Below, piece after piece: positions 45,001-57,000 of a DNA stretch of 64,000 nucleotides. The notes under the pieces were generated by a model. It worked only from the letters and a program-made list of their open reading frames with translations. It did not search any database and was not told the DNA's origin. Source of the DNA: Ascaris suum (Eukaryota > Nematoda > Chromadorea > Rhabditida > Ascarididae); assembly GCA_013433145.1 (NCBI GenBank), contig CM024180.1, positions 8,436,001-8,500,000 of the forward strand. Direction: 5' to 3'. A program made the position numbers and the translations under genes. Positions within the stretch are counted from its first letter, which is position 1. Each line of letters starts with the position of its first letter.

Positions 45001-48000
45001 AATCTTCCAATTGTGGTAGGGGAACAAACAGTCCTGATCTCTGCCGCACACATTGAGGAGTCGTGGTTGTTACTTTCATTATGAGACACAAAGTAATTAT
45101 GGTAGAGAGCACATGGCTGTGCCATCCTGCCCTCCGAGGGCGAATTTGCCGATCGTTCTGGGACCTAATGAGGCTTCGTTTTGGGGTTCGCGGTCGGAAT
45201 CGATGTGGTCGAGTTCAGCAGAAACTTGTTCAGGTGCATCGAGTTCAAGTTGGACAGCGCGTTTACCGGACGTTCCCATAGTTGGCGTTAGGAAGGCGAA
45301 TAGTTGCGCTGCGCAACTATCACTGACGTTGGTGACGATTGCCAGTGGCCAACAGCCACGAGGGAGATCATCTTCTCTCACCAAACGACTTCTCCGACTC
45401 GGATGCGCTTTTCGTTTGAAGGCGAGGGCTTGAATGCTGCGTTTGTACTCGTTCACGGAGAAGGCTAAGGTACTGAGAATGCCATAGCTCCCAAAACTTG
45501 TCCGCATGTTTGGATTGCTTCTTCCAGATGTCCATAAGTTCATGCTGGGAGCCTGGGGTTGGTACGGAGGATCACTGCCGTCACTGGGCAGCGGATCGGA
45601 GCTACAATCTTCGCATGAGGCGTCAGAAAGTCAATTGGTCGAAGGGCTATAGTCGTACTGTCGTCCAGGGGTGCGAGTGGTCGCGAGTTGATGATGGCTT
45701 CACCTCCACGCATAGGGTTGCAAGTTCAGTATCCGAAAGAATTCTGCCTATCGCTGGACGAAGCGCTGACTTCGTGAGGCCAATGAGGCGTTCGAACAGT
45801 CCGCCTTTCCAAGGAGCATGGGGTGTAATGAACGTCCACTGTATCTGAAGCTTGCGCAGGAAGTTGTTAACTTCCTCCGTTTGAATCATCTGGTTTAGTG
45901 CCTCGCAGAGCACCTTGTGAACGCTTTGAATTGTGTGCGTTGTCTGAATAGAGGGCTGTCGGAATACCACGCCGACCGAAGAACCGCTGAAATGATAGAT
46001 GCATGCAGTGGCTGATAGATCGTGCACAACTCCAAGTGAAAATAGCTCTGGTCGTGAAGCATGTAAACAGAGCAATCCAGCGTTTTTCTTGCTGCCCTTT
46101 ATTTTGACATGAAGGTCGAAATAATTCGGATCCCGTATGTTCAAACGGGCGGTGGCGCTTTACCCTTGCACTTGGGAGAGGGCGGAAACGGGGGCAGTGC
46201 AAAGGGAGCTGCCTTCCATCGCTTGCATCCTGTACATTTTCGAATGACTCTGGCGACGGTAGTCTGCCTTGTGGACACCAGTATTGCTGTCGAAATTTGC
46301 TGAGAGTTTGCTGTAGTCCAGCATGAAGAAGTCGCAAATGCGATTCGGCAATAAGCAGCTCGGTCAGCTTTCCGTGACGCGGGAGAAGTAATGGATGATT
46401 CTCAATGTCGGTTACATTATGCATTTGCCGACAAAGTGCCACAGTCCTGCGGAATCCATTTGGGAGAGATCCGGCGGTTCTCATAATATTCGCGTGTGCT
46501 TGTTTCAAAAGAAGTTGCGTGGCTTTCAGGGCATATTGTCGAGGAGTTGCTAGACGCTTACGTCGAATCGATCGATGACTTTAGTACTCGACATATCGTA
46601 CGTTGAGAGCCGTCCAGTGGCTAAATCGTTCGAGATCAATCAGCTCAATGAATGGTGTTGGAGCAACATACACGAAGACTGTTTCATCCTGTTCTATGGA
46701 CGCATTTGGAGAGCCGTAGGTGCACTGAGGCCACTGATCTTGATAAATTAGCCACGTCGGTCCGTGCCACTATAATTATTAGCGGCAAGTTTTTTGGAGT
46801 AAGCCTCGAGAAGCGATATATGCAGGATTGTTGTTCCGTGGGTACGTAATGAAAAGACGCCTCGCGGGCCGGCACTCCTTGATACGATTTTCGATAAAGC
46901 GCTGCTGACGCATATTCGAAGACAGCCAGTGCAGGACTGCCTGAGAGTCGGTCCAATAGTGAGTGGCATAGCGTATGAAGGCAATTTTCTTTGTATCAGG
47001 CGCGCTGTTCGAACACCAAGCACGCAAGCGAGGAGTTCCAATTTTGGAATAGTTATCCTTAACCGGTGCGACTCGAGCCTTAGCAAATATTATTGACGAA
47101 TTTTGGCCAGGATTACATATGTACAAGCTTGCAGCATACGCGGTGGCCGATGCGTCTACAAAGACATGTAACTGCGCACCTTGCTGATAAGAACTTTCGC
47201 GGCCAGGTGAACTGCTGTGGGCTCGATGTGCTTGAAAGGGAAGTCCACTGATCTGCGCATGTTTCTGGTAGAGGATCATCCCAGTTCACCTTTTGTTTCC
47301 ACAGAAGTTGTAGGAAAAGTTTGAAGGGAATGAGAAGTGGATTAGTAAACCGAGCGGATCGAATACCGCAGCAACTGCTGCTAGAATTGTGCGCTATTGT
47401 CGCTTGACGATGTGGGGAATCTTGCATGTTTAGGCAATTGCGTCTCGCTCGATATCCCAAGGGATGCCCAGAAATTTGATTACGGGACGGGAAGTGCGTC
47501 TTCATGCGGCAGGCAATTATTGAATTCCGGAGAGTTCGAGCTAAATTGCTTAAGTTCATGCAGGCTTTGTGAATAAATCTTTCGCGCCTTGTACTTCTCA
47601 ATAGCTTCCTGCAAGAATCAGCGCATAAAAGAACATTATCCACGTAAACACCTACCGCAATTCGTTAGCGAGCGGAGTTCCTTCTCGAGAGCAGAATGCA
47701 TGAATGGCGGCTGCAAGAAGAAATGGACTGCAGACAATACCGAATATGACTCTGGCGAAATGATATAGACGAGATTTGGGCGACAGGAGGTTGTGTAATA
47801 TCCTTCGCCACAGGACATTGGGTGAACGGTCGATCCTTCACATTGAGGCGAAGCTGATGGAACGCTTTTTCGATATCAGCGATGATAAGCAATTGGAGGA
47901 AGCCGCCAGCGTAAAATCATGCCGATCAGTTTCGGTAATAGCATGGTCCTCGCAGAATGTAGTCGTTGAGACTGCATTGTCCTCTCGCTCTCGCACTTAT

Positions 48001-51000
48001 CAAAGACTATACGCAGCTTCGTAGTTTCTTTGTTCTCTCGCGGACGGTTGATGTGGAGGTAATATGTTCGAGAGTGTCAGGGGTACGGGTGGTGCGTTCA
48101 ATAATCCAAGATTCTCTTGATCCTGGATGTCGGCATTGTATACCATTAACAAGGAACTGAGGGGAGCTGCGGGATTTTCCAGAAGGGAGCGTAAGAGTTT
48201 TCCCAACAAAGCCCAAAACTGTTCGACAACGGCTGGGAAATGTCCTCAGCTGGGCGCCATGGAAAAGAAACGTTGATTCGTAAATCCGGATCGATGCAGG
48301 GAGTTCGTTATTCAAAATGACTGAAGACCAAGCAGCAGTTCATCACCTTTGAGCTCCTGAAATTACACCAGTAGTTCAAGGTCCCAAAAATTGTAACCTG
48401 AGTGCATCCTCAGAATAATCGATGCTGATAAAGCACTGTAGAGATCACGCCGTACTGGACGGGATTGTGGACCATAAGCAACATCGCCCATGTGATTCCG
48501 ATCCGGAGAGTCTTGCTTCTTCGAGGAAATTGATTATTCTTGGAAGCACATCGGCGCAAGAAATGCAAGGATCCGTAGCTGATTTTTGGAGAAGGCTTTC
48601 TTGTGTTGCTTTTAGGGAAGGGAGGTTTTGACACGAATGTGAGCGGACTGTACATAATCCGCGGTACTGTGTTGACCGTGATGCATTCAGCATTGTTTGT
48701 TGAAGGTACGAAACAATTATTTAAACCCTGTTCGAAGAAACAGCGATCGGTTCTGGAGTTGCAAAGGCTGCAACTTTTGCGTCTCGTCAGTTCCGCTCTC
48801 TCCAGCTGTCGCGCAACTCTTTCTTCCAAATAAGAGCGCTGGCTTTACTATAGCATGGCGAGCACGGTAGTGTGAAGCTTTTTGTCGAAGGAATTTGAGA
48901 TAAAAGTTTCTTCAAGACATGCAAATAAAATTGCTCAGAACGTGCGAATGTTGGAAACTTTGAAAGTCATGCTGTCGTTGCAATGTCTGAACTTTAGGTT
49001 GGCACGTTGTAGACGAGCATTGGTGAGTCCCATGGTCGACAGGTGAATTCCCCTTCATCTTGGCTCAAGTGATGAAAGGAAAAGAAGCAGAAGTGAAGGA
49101 ACAGGAATTGGTCGTTAAGCTTGGCCTCGTTGCAGAGAGATTGCGTGATTGGAAGAAATTCGATTCGCTCAATATGTTGCCTGGGTTTCGAAGTATTTTT
49201 TAGCCCCCAAATAAAGAGAAAATATTGGTACAACGAAGATGAACGCACTATAGCGTTGGGATGGTGATGACGACAATGACGGTGAAGACACAGAGAGAGA
49301 GAGATAGATAGAGCGAGTGAATGAATGCCATAGCCGTTTCGAGGGCTGCTTATATAGCCCTCGAAACGTCATAGATATGTTGATTCATTTACAATCACGA
49401 TCTGAAACAAATATCTTCTTTTCGCTGCACTTTGCCTCGAAACGGCATAGATATGTTCATTCCTTTAAAATCACGATCGGAAACAAAGATCTTCTTTTCG
49501 CTGCACTTTGTCGTTACCGGAAACGGGGCGATTCATCGGTTGAGATGAATATACTGATCTAGCGGCACCTGCTTGACGCCGGAAGTCGACCGATTCATCG
49601 TCGATGCTTTCTTCGTTTTCGCGACACTCCCCACGACGCCAATTCGAGGGTTGAAGAGGAACGAACGACACTGTGCGCTGCTTACCTTCACCGTTGTGTG
49701 CTTCATCTTGACGACCTTTGTCACTTGCAGCTTCAAATGCTTTCGCTTGTGCGACGTCTCCTTTTCTCGGCACACTGGCTTTTGACTTCCTTCGTTCTTC
49801 TTTTCTTCGGCGAACTCGTCTGGCAAGGATGCAACACATGAGCCTTGCCCCTTCACAATAAAAGCAGATTGCCGTCGTCACAATTCCTAAGGCAGCCATT
49901 ACTGCGAGAGTTAGGCATAGCCTCCAATGTGACACCACGTCTTCGATCGACCTAGCCAAGCTTTCTCCGGTGTGTCCTAAATCGGACTGGATCTGTCTTA
50001 ATGCTTGTTCTCCCACATCGCGTACCTTGTCGAAGATTGTCTTCTTCATTTCCGTGTGACCTGGTTCCAAACTTGATTGACCAATTTTCAACCTTAGCTG
50101 CTGAAGAGTAGCGGCTAATTTTTCTGTTTCAAAGCGCGATAACGTCGGAGCATCAAATATGAGTCCTCTGACCTTGTCGACCGCTGTGTAGTTATTAGGT
50201 GGATGCAAATGCCTTCCCCCTTCACAAGCATAAATTAGTAGCTGCTCCTCTACCTTCGTCGCAATTACATCGTCCCTTTCCATAAGGATTCTCGCTGCCG
50301 TGTTACTGTCCATGGCCGCTATCCACCGCACAAGTACGCAAATGGTTCATTAGGTGACATCGATGAATTTCCTCGGCTGACTTATAACGATCCAAGCGCT
50401 TTTTCAGTTCATCGAAAAGAAACTGATACTTCGGGTTATTCCTGTCTTCTTCATCCTCCCCTTTTGTTCTTTTGACTCGTGTGGTTTTTCTGATTAGGAT
50501 GAGAAGCCCGTTTTCAGCTTGCCACACCTTGTCTAGATTGCACTCTGGCACGGATATGGGCATCTCGCTCTTGAGCCTGAAGGTAGCTTGTAATTCTGGT
50601 ACTCTGAGGAACTTCTGCCTTTTCCACATGGTAAATTGTCCTTTAGCTTCATACAGACATTTCTTCACCTCCAGGTTCCAAACCGCAGTGGATCGGGTTC
50701 CTTCACATTTTCTGTCTTGAATTAGGCAAGTTTTTGGGACTCCGATATCAACAATTGCATGTTCACCATCGTACGATATGATTTCGCTTTCTTCCAATAA
50801 TAAGTTAGTCACCGAATAGCACCTTGTTCCTATCCATCCATAGGCGTACTCTGTGGGATTATGACTTCGCCATCTTCCCGGGCTTTCTTCAAAGACCTGC
50901 AATTTCTTGCCATCCACCCAAATGCCTTTATTCTTTGCCAGATTTCTGCATTCTTCGGGGGGTACTCCTTCCACCGTTACTTCGTTCTTCGTAACTTTCA

Positions 51001-54000
51001 GTTCCCAGACAAAGAAGGCTTTTGTGCAGACGGTTCTGGTGATGTTGGTGCAAAAACTGGCTTGTATCTTCATGTACGACGGCCTAAACAACGTGGCACT
51101 GAGTTCTTGTTCGCTAGGTTCCGCTCCTTCCTTTCCCACACAATCTTCCAATTGTGGTAGGGGAACAAACAGTCCTGATCTCTGCCGCACACATTGAGGA
51201 GTCGTGGTTGTTACTTTCATTATGAGACACAAAGTAATTATGGTAGAGAGCACATGGCTGTGCCATCCTGCCCTCCGAGGGCGAAGTTGCCGAGTCGTTC
51301 TGGGACCTAATGAGGCTTCGTTTTGGGGTTCGCGGTCGGAATCGATGTGGTCGAGTTCAGCAGAAACTTGTTCAGGTGCATCGAGTTCAAGTTGGTACAG
51401 CGCGTTTACCGGACGTTCCCAATAGTTGGCGTTAGGAAGGCGAATAGTTGCGCTGCGCCAACTATCACTGACGTTGGTGACGATTGCCAGTGGCCAACAG
51501 CCACGAGGGAGATCATCTTCTCTCACCAACACGACTTCTCCGACTCGGGATGCGCTTTTCGTTTGAAGGCGAGGGCTTGAATGCTGCGTTTGTACTCGTT
51601 CACGGAGAAGGCTAAGGTACTGAGAATGCCATAGCTCCCAAAACTTGTCCGCATGTTTGGATTGCTTCTTCCAGATGTCCATAAGTTCATGCTGGGAGCC
51701 TGGGGGTTGGTACGGAGGATCACTGCCGTCACTGGGCAGCGGCATCGGAGCTACAATCTTCGCATGAGGCGTCAGAAAGTCAATTGGTCGAAGGGCTATA
51801 GTCGTACTGTCGTCCAGGGGTGCGAGTGGTCGCGAGTTGATGATGGCTTCAACCTCCACGCATAGGGTTGCAAGTTCAGTATCCGAAAGAATTCTGCCTA
51901 TCGCTGGACGAAGCGCTGACTTCGTGAGGCCAATGAGGCGTTCGTACAGTCCGCCTTTCCAAGGAGCATGGGGTGTAATGAACGTCCACTGTATCTGAAG
52001 CTTGCGCAGGAAGTTGTTAACTTCCTCCGTTTGAATCATCTGGTTTAGTGCCTCGCAGAGCACCTTGTGAACCGCTTTGAATTGTGTGCCGTTGTCTGAA
52101 TAGAGGGCTGTCGGAATACCACGCCGACCGAAGAACCGCTGAAATGCATAGATGCATGCAGTGGCTGATAGATCGTGCACAACTTCCAAGTGAATAGCTC
52201 TGGTCGTGAAGCATGTAAACAGAGCAATCCAGCGTTTTTCTTGCTGCCCTTTATTTCTGACATTGATAGGTCCGAAATAATCGACTCCCGTATGTTCAAA
52301 CGGGCGGTGGCGCTTTACCCTTGCACTTGGGAGAGGCGGAAACGGGGGCAGTGCAAAGGGAGCTGCCTTCCATCGCTTGCATCCTGTACATTTTCGAATG
52401 ACTCTGGCGACGGTACGTCTGCCTTGTGGACACCAGTATTGCTGTCGAAATTTGCTGAGAGTTTGCTGTAGTCCAGCATGAAGAAGTCGCAAATGCGATT
52501 CGGCAATAAGCAGCTCGGTCAGCTTTCCGTGACGCGGGAGAAGTAATGGATGATTCTCAATGTCGGTTACATTATGCATTCTGCCGACAAAGTGCCACAG
52601 TCCTGCGGAATCCATTTGGGAGAGATCCGGCGGCTTCTCATAATATTCGCGTTGTGCTTGTTTCAAAAGAAGTTGCGTGGCTTTCAGGGCATATTGTCGA
52701 GGAGTTGCTAGACGCTTACGTCGAACTCGATCGATGAATTCTAGTACTCGACATATCGTACCGTTGAGAGCCGTCCAGTGGCTAAATCGTTCGAGATCAA
52801 TCAGCTCAATGAATGGGGTTGGAGCAACATACACGAAGACTGTTTCATCCTGTTCCATGGACGCATTTGGAGAGCCGTAGGCTGCCACTGAGGCCACTGA
52901 TCTTGAAAATTAGCCACGTCGGTCCGTGCCACCATAATCTATTAGCGGCAAGTTTTTTTGGAGTACAGCCTCGAGAAGCGATATATGCAGGATTGTGTTC
53001 CGTGGGTACGTAACGAAAACACGCCCTCGCGGGACGGCATCCTTAATACGATTTTCGATAAAGCGCTGCTGACGCATATTCGAAGACAGCCAGTGCAGGA
53101 CTGCCTGAGAGTCGGTCCAAATAGTGAGTGGCATAGCGTATGAAGGCAATTTTCTTTGTATCAGGCGCGATGTTCGAACACCAAGCACGCAAGCGAGGAG
53201 TTCCAATTTTGGAATAGTTATCTTCTTAACCGGTGCGACTCGAGCCTTAGCAAATATTATTGACGAATTTTGGCCAGGATTACATATGTACAAGCTTGCA
53301 GCATACGCGGTGGCCGATGCGTCTACAAAGACATGTAACTGCGCACCCTTGCTGATAAGAACTTTTCGCGGCAAGGTGAACTGCTGTGGGCTCCATGTGC
53401 TTGAAAGGGAAGTCCACTGATCTGCGCATGTTTCTGGTAGAGGATCATCCCAGTTCACCTTTTGTTTCCACAGAAGTTGTAGGAAAAGTTTGAAGGGAAT
53501 GAGAAGTGGACTTAGTAAACCGAGCGGATCGAATACCGCAGCAACTGCTGCTAGAATTGTGCGCTTTGTCGCTTGATGTGGGGCCTCTTGCATGTTTAGG
53601 CACATTGCGTCTCGCTCGATGTCCCAAGGGATGCCCAGAAATTTGATTACGGGACCGGGAAGTGCGTCTTCATGCGGCAGGCAATTATTGAATTCCGGAG
53701 AGTTCGAGCTAAATTGCCTTAAGTTCATGCAGGCTTTGTGAAATAAATCTTTCGCGCCCTTGTACTTCTCAATAGCTTCCTGCACAGAATCAGCGCATAA
53801 AAGAACATTATCCACGTAAACACCTACCGCAACTTCGTTAGCGAGCGGAGTTCCTTCTCGTGAGCAGAGATATTGAATGGCGGCTGCAAGAAGAAATGGA
53901 CTGCAGACAATACCGAATATGACTCTGGCGAACTGATATATGACGAGATTCTGGGCGACAGGAGGTTGTGTAATATCCTTCAGCCACAGGAATTTGGTGA

Positions 54001-57000
54001 ACGGTCGATCCTTCACATTGAGGCGAAGCTGATGAAACGCTTTTTCGATATCAGCGATGATAGCAATTGGAGGAAGCCGCCAGCGTAATATCATGCCGAT
54101 CAGTTTCGGTAATAGCACTGGTCCTCGCAGAATGTAGTCGTTGAGACTGCATTGTCCTCTCGCTCTCGCACTTCCATCAAAGACTATACGCAGCTTCGTA
54201 GTTTCTTTGTTCTCTCGCAGGACGGCTTGATGTGGGAGGTAATGTTCGAGAGTGTCAGGGGTACGGGTGGTGCGTTCAATAATCCCAAGATTCTCTTGAT
54301 CCTGGATGTCGGCATTATACCGAACAAGGAACTGAGGGGAGCTGCGGGACTTTTCCCAGAAGGAGCGTAGACGTCCCCAACAAAGCCCAAAACTGTTCGA
54401 CAACGGCTGGGAAATGTCCTCAGCTGGGCGCCATGGAAAAGAAACGTTGATTCGTCCATCCGGATCGATGCAGGTAGTTCGTCCGAAATGCTGAAGACCA
54501 AGCAGGTCGTCATCACCTTTGAGCTCCTGATCCCGTACACCCAGTAGTTCAAGGTCCCAAAATTGTCTGAGTGCATCCTCAGAATAATCGATGCTGATAA
54601 AGCACTGTAGAAGATCACGCCGTACTGGACGGGATTGTGGACCAGTAACAACATCGCCCAATGTAGTACCGATCAGGGAGAGTCCTTGCTCTCTTCGAGG
54701 ATGCTTGATTATTCTTGGAAGCACATCGGCGCCAAGAAGCAAGGATCCGTAGCTGATTTTTGGAGAAGGCTTTCTTGTGTTGCTTTTGGGAAGGGAGGTT
54801 TTGACACGAATGTGAGCGGACTGTGCATAATCCGCGGTACTGTGTTGACCGTGATGCATTCAGCATTGGTTTGTTGAAGGTCCGAAACAATTATGTCAAC
54901 CCTGTTCGAAGAAATAGCGATCGGTTCTGGAGTTGCAAAGGCTGCAACTTGAAGCGTCTCGTCAGTTCCGCGCAAACTCAGCTGTCGCGCAACACTTTCT
55001 TCCAAATAAGAGCGCTGGCTTCCACTATCCAGCATGGCGAGCACGGTAGTGTGAAGCTTTTTGTCGAAGCTTGACCACCTTCACTTCAAGACACCAAACT
55101 TGCTCGGGACGTGCACCTGTTGGAAACTAGCGAACGTTGCTGTCGTTGTGTCTGAACTTTTGTCACGTTGTAGACGAGCATGTGTGGGTCCCACTGCCTG
55201 ACGAATTCCGCCACTCATCTTGGCTTCAAGTGGTAAGAAGATTCGGAGCAGAAGTGAAGGTACAGACTGAATTTCGATTCTCGCTCGCTCGTTGCAAGGA
55301 CTTCCGTTGATTGGAAAGGTTCGTTCAAGGTCCTGGGTTCGAGGTGGGTTCAGCCCCCCGATTGGGGACATGAACGCACTATAGCGTTGGGATGGTGATG
55401 ATGGTGAAACGAAGACACGAGAGAGCGAGCAGAAGTGAATAGACTGAGATTCTCGCTCGCTCGTTGCAAGAGACTTCCGTTGATTGGAAGACTTCGGTTC
55501 CAAGGTCCTGGGTTCGAGGTGGGTTCAGCCCCCATATAAAGAGAAAATATTGGTACAACGAGATGAACGCACTATAGCGTTGGGATGGTGATGACGACAA
55601 TGACGGTGAAGACACAGAGAGAGAGAGAGAGATAGAGCGAGTGAATGAATGCCATAGCCGTTTCGATATATAGCCCTCGAAACGTCATAGATATGTTGAT
55701 TCATTTACAATCACGATCTGAAACAAATATCTTCTTTTCGCTGCACTTTGCCTCGAAACGGCATAGATATGTTCATTCCTTTAAAATCACGATCGGAAAC
55801 AAAGATCTTCTTTTCGCTGCACTTTGTCGTTACCGGAAACGGGGCGATTCATCGGTTGAGATGAATATACTGATCTAGCGGCACCTGCTTGACGCCGGAA
55901 GTCGACCGATTCATCGTCGATGCTTTCTTCGCTTTCGCGACAAAATAATTTCACATTCATTAAGATACACCCGAGTGCAAATCTCAATAACATATCAACT
56001 GGAATATTCAAAAAAACGAAAAGATTCAAATTTTGGAAGAAATGCTTGTGATATTAAAAGAAAAAAAGACGTTGAAAATGCTCATCCTATCAGCGGCGTA
56101 TGCTATAGTTGAATTTCGAAACGATAAATATTGCAGTTGAATTCAAACGTTCGAAAAGTCAATCGAAATTGTTGTAAAATCCAAGTAAATTTTTTTATTA
56201 TTAGTTAATTTTTATGTAAATTTTGTATCATCGAAAAAGTTGTGGACAAACATCGACAGGGCAAATTAATATTGAATTACGCGATCGTTGCACTACTCAA
56301 CAAATTATGTGTGAAGTGAAAAAACATCGCAATAAAGAATAACATCATCCGATTTGTTGATGGAAGCTCGTGAATAATGCAATGGTAAGTAATCATCTCT
56401 GTAGAAATCCATAAAATTTTTATTCGTAGATCATTTGTAAAGCTTCAGGTGAAATTAGTATATAAGAAGTTTCGCGAATTTTGATACAGTTCTGATCAAG
56501 ATGATCACAGAATCATCTTGATCAGAACTACCAATGACTAGATCGATATATGATCAATCACGATCAAGAAATTTATTACATTTGGTCGAAAAAAAACGCT
56601 GCAAGATTTAGCCAGTATCACTGCTCGACAGTTGCTACATACTCTGAAGAAAAAAAAAATTTTTTTTCTAAAAGTTTTCTTGGTTTATTGATATGAAAAA
56701 ACTTAGTGAAAAAATTCTTCCGCATTATGAATTGAAAAAATTCAAACCTTTGAACAGTTGGAGGGGTAACACCACGAACAGTGATTATCGTAGGTCCAGC
56801 AATACTTGGTGAAATTCGATCCGGATCATCAGGCCCGAATGATAATGGTCCATCATAAGCGTAAAATTCACGATTTGAGTTTCCACTACGTGAAATGATT
56901 GTACGATTCAGATTCTCTTTTGGTGGATCGTTGAGACGGATTCCACCCGTTAAGAGACGTTTCTGACGTTGTTTCTCCTCGAGAATTCGACGCTGTAAAT

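Larger units (their letters stand above)
49627..55534 (-). mobile_element. Element D internal region
   Basis: The best-preserved copy. Protease end, reverse transcriptase and most of RNase H are open in one frame (52910-54859), and integrase through most of env in another (50303-52897). Breaks lie at about 52880-53045 and at 50331 (two missing bases). The right-hand leader (55066-55534) is disturbed and partly duplicated. Confidence 0.9.
36903..55942 (-). mobile_element. Tandem BEL/Pao array: three internal regions, four LTRs
   Basis: The order is LTR1 36903-37319, internal B, LTR2 43078-43493, internal C, LTR3 49210-49626, internal D, LTR4 55535-55942. Adjacent elements share one LTR, and there is no host sequence between them. 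The whole array has a single aaata target duplication (36898-36902, 55943-55947), the same site as element A. Head-to-tail sharing of LTRs is what unequal LTR-LTR recombination makes, but assembly errors in the C segment make the copy number doubtful. Confidence 0.85.
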
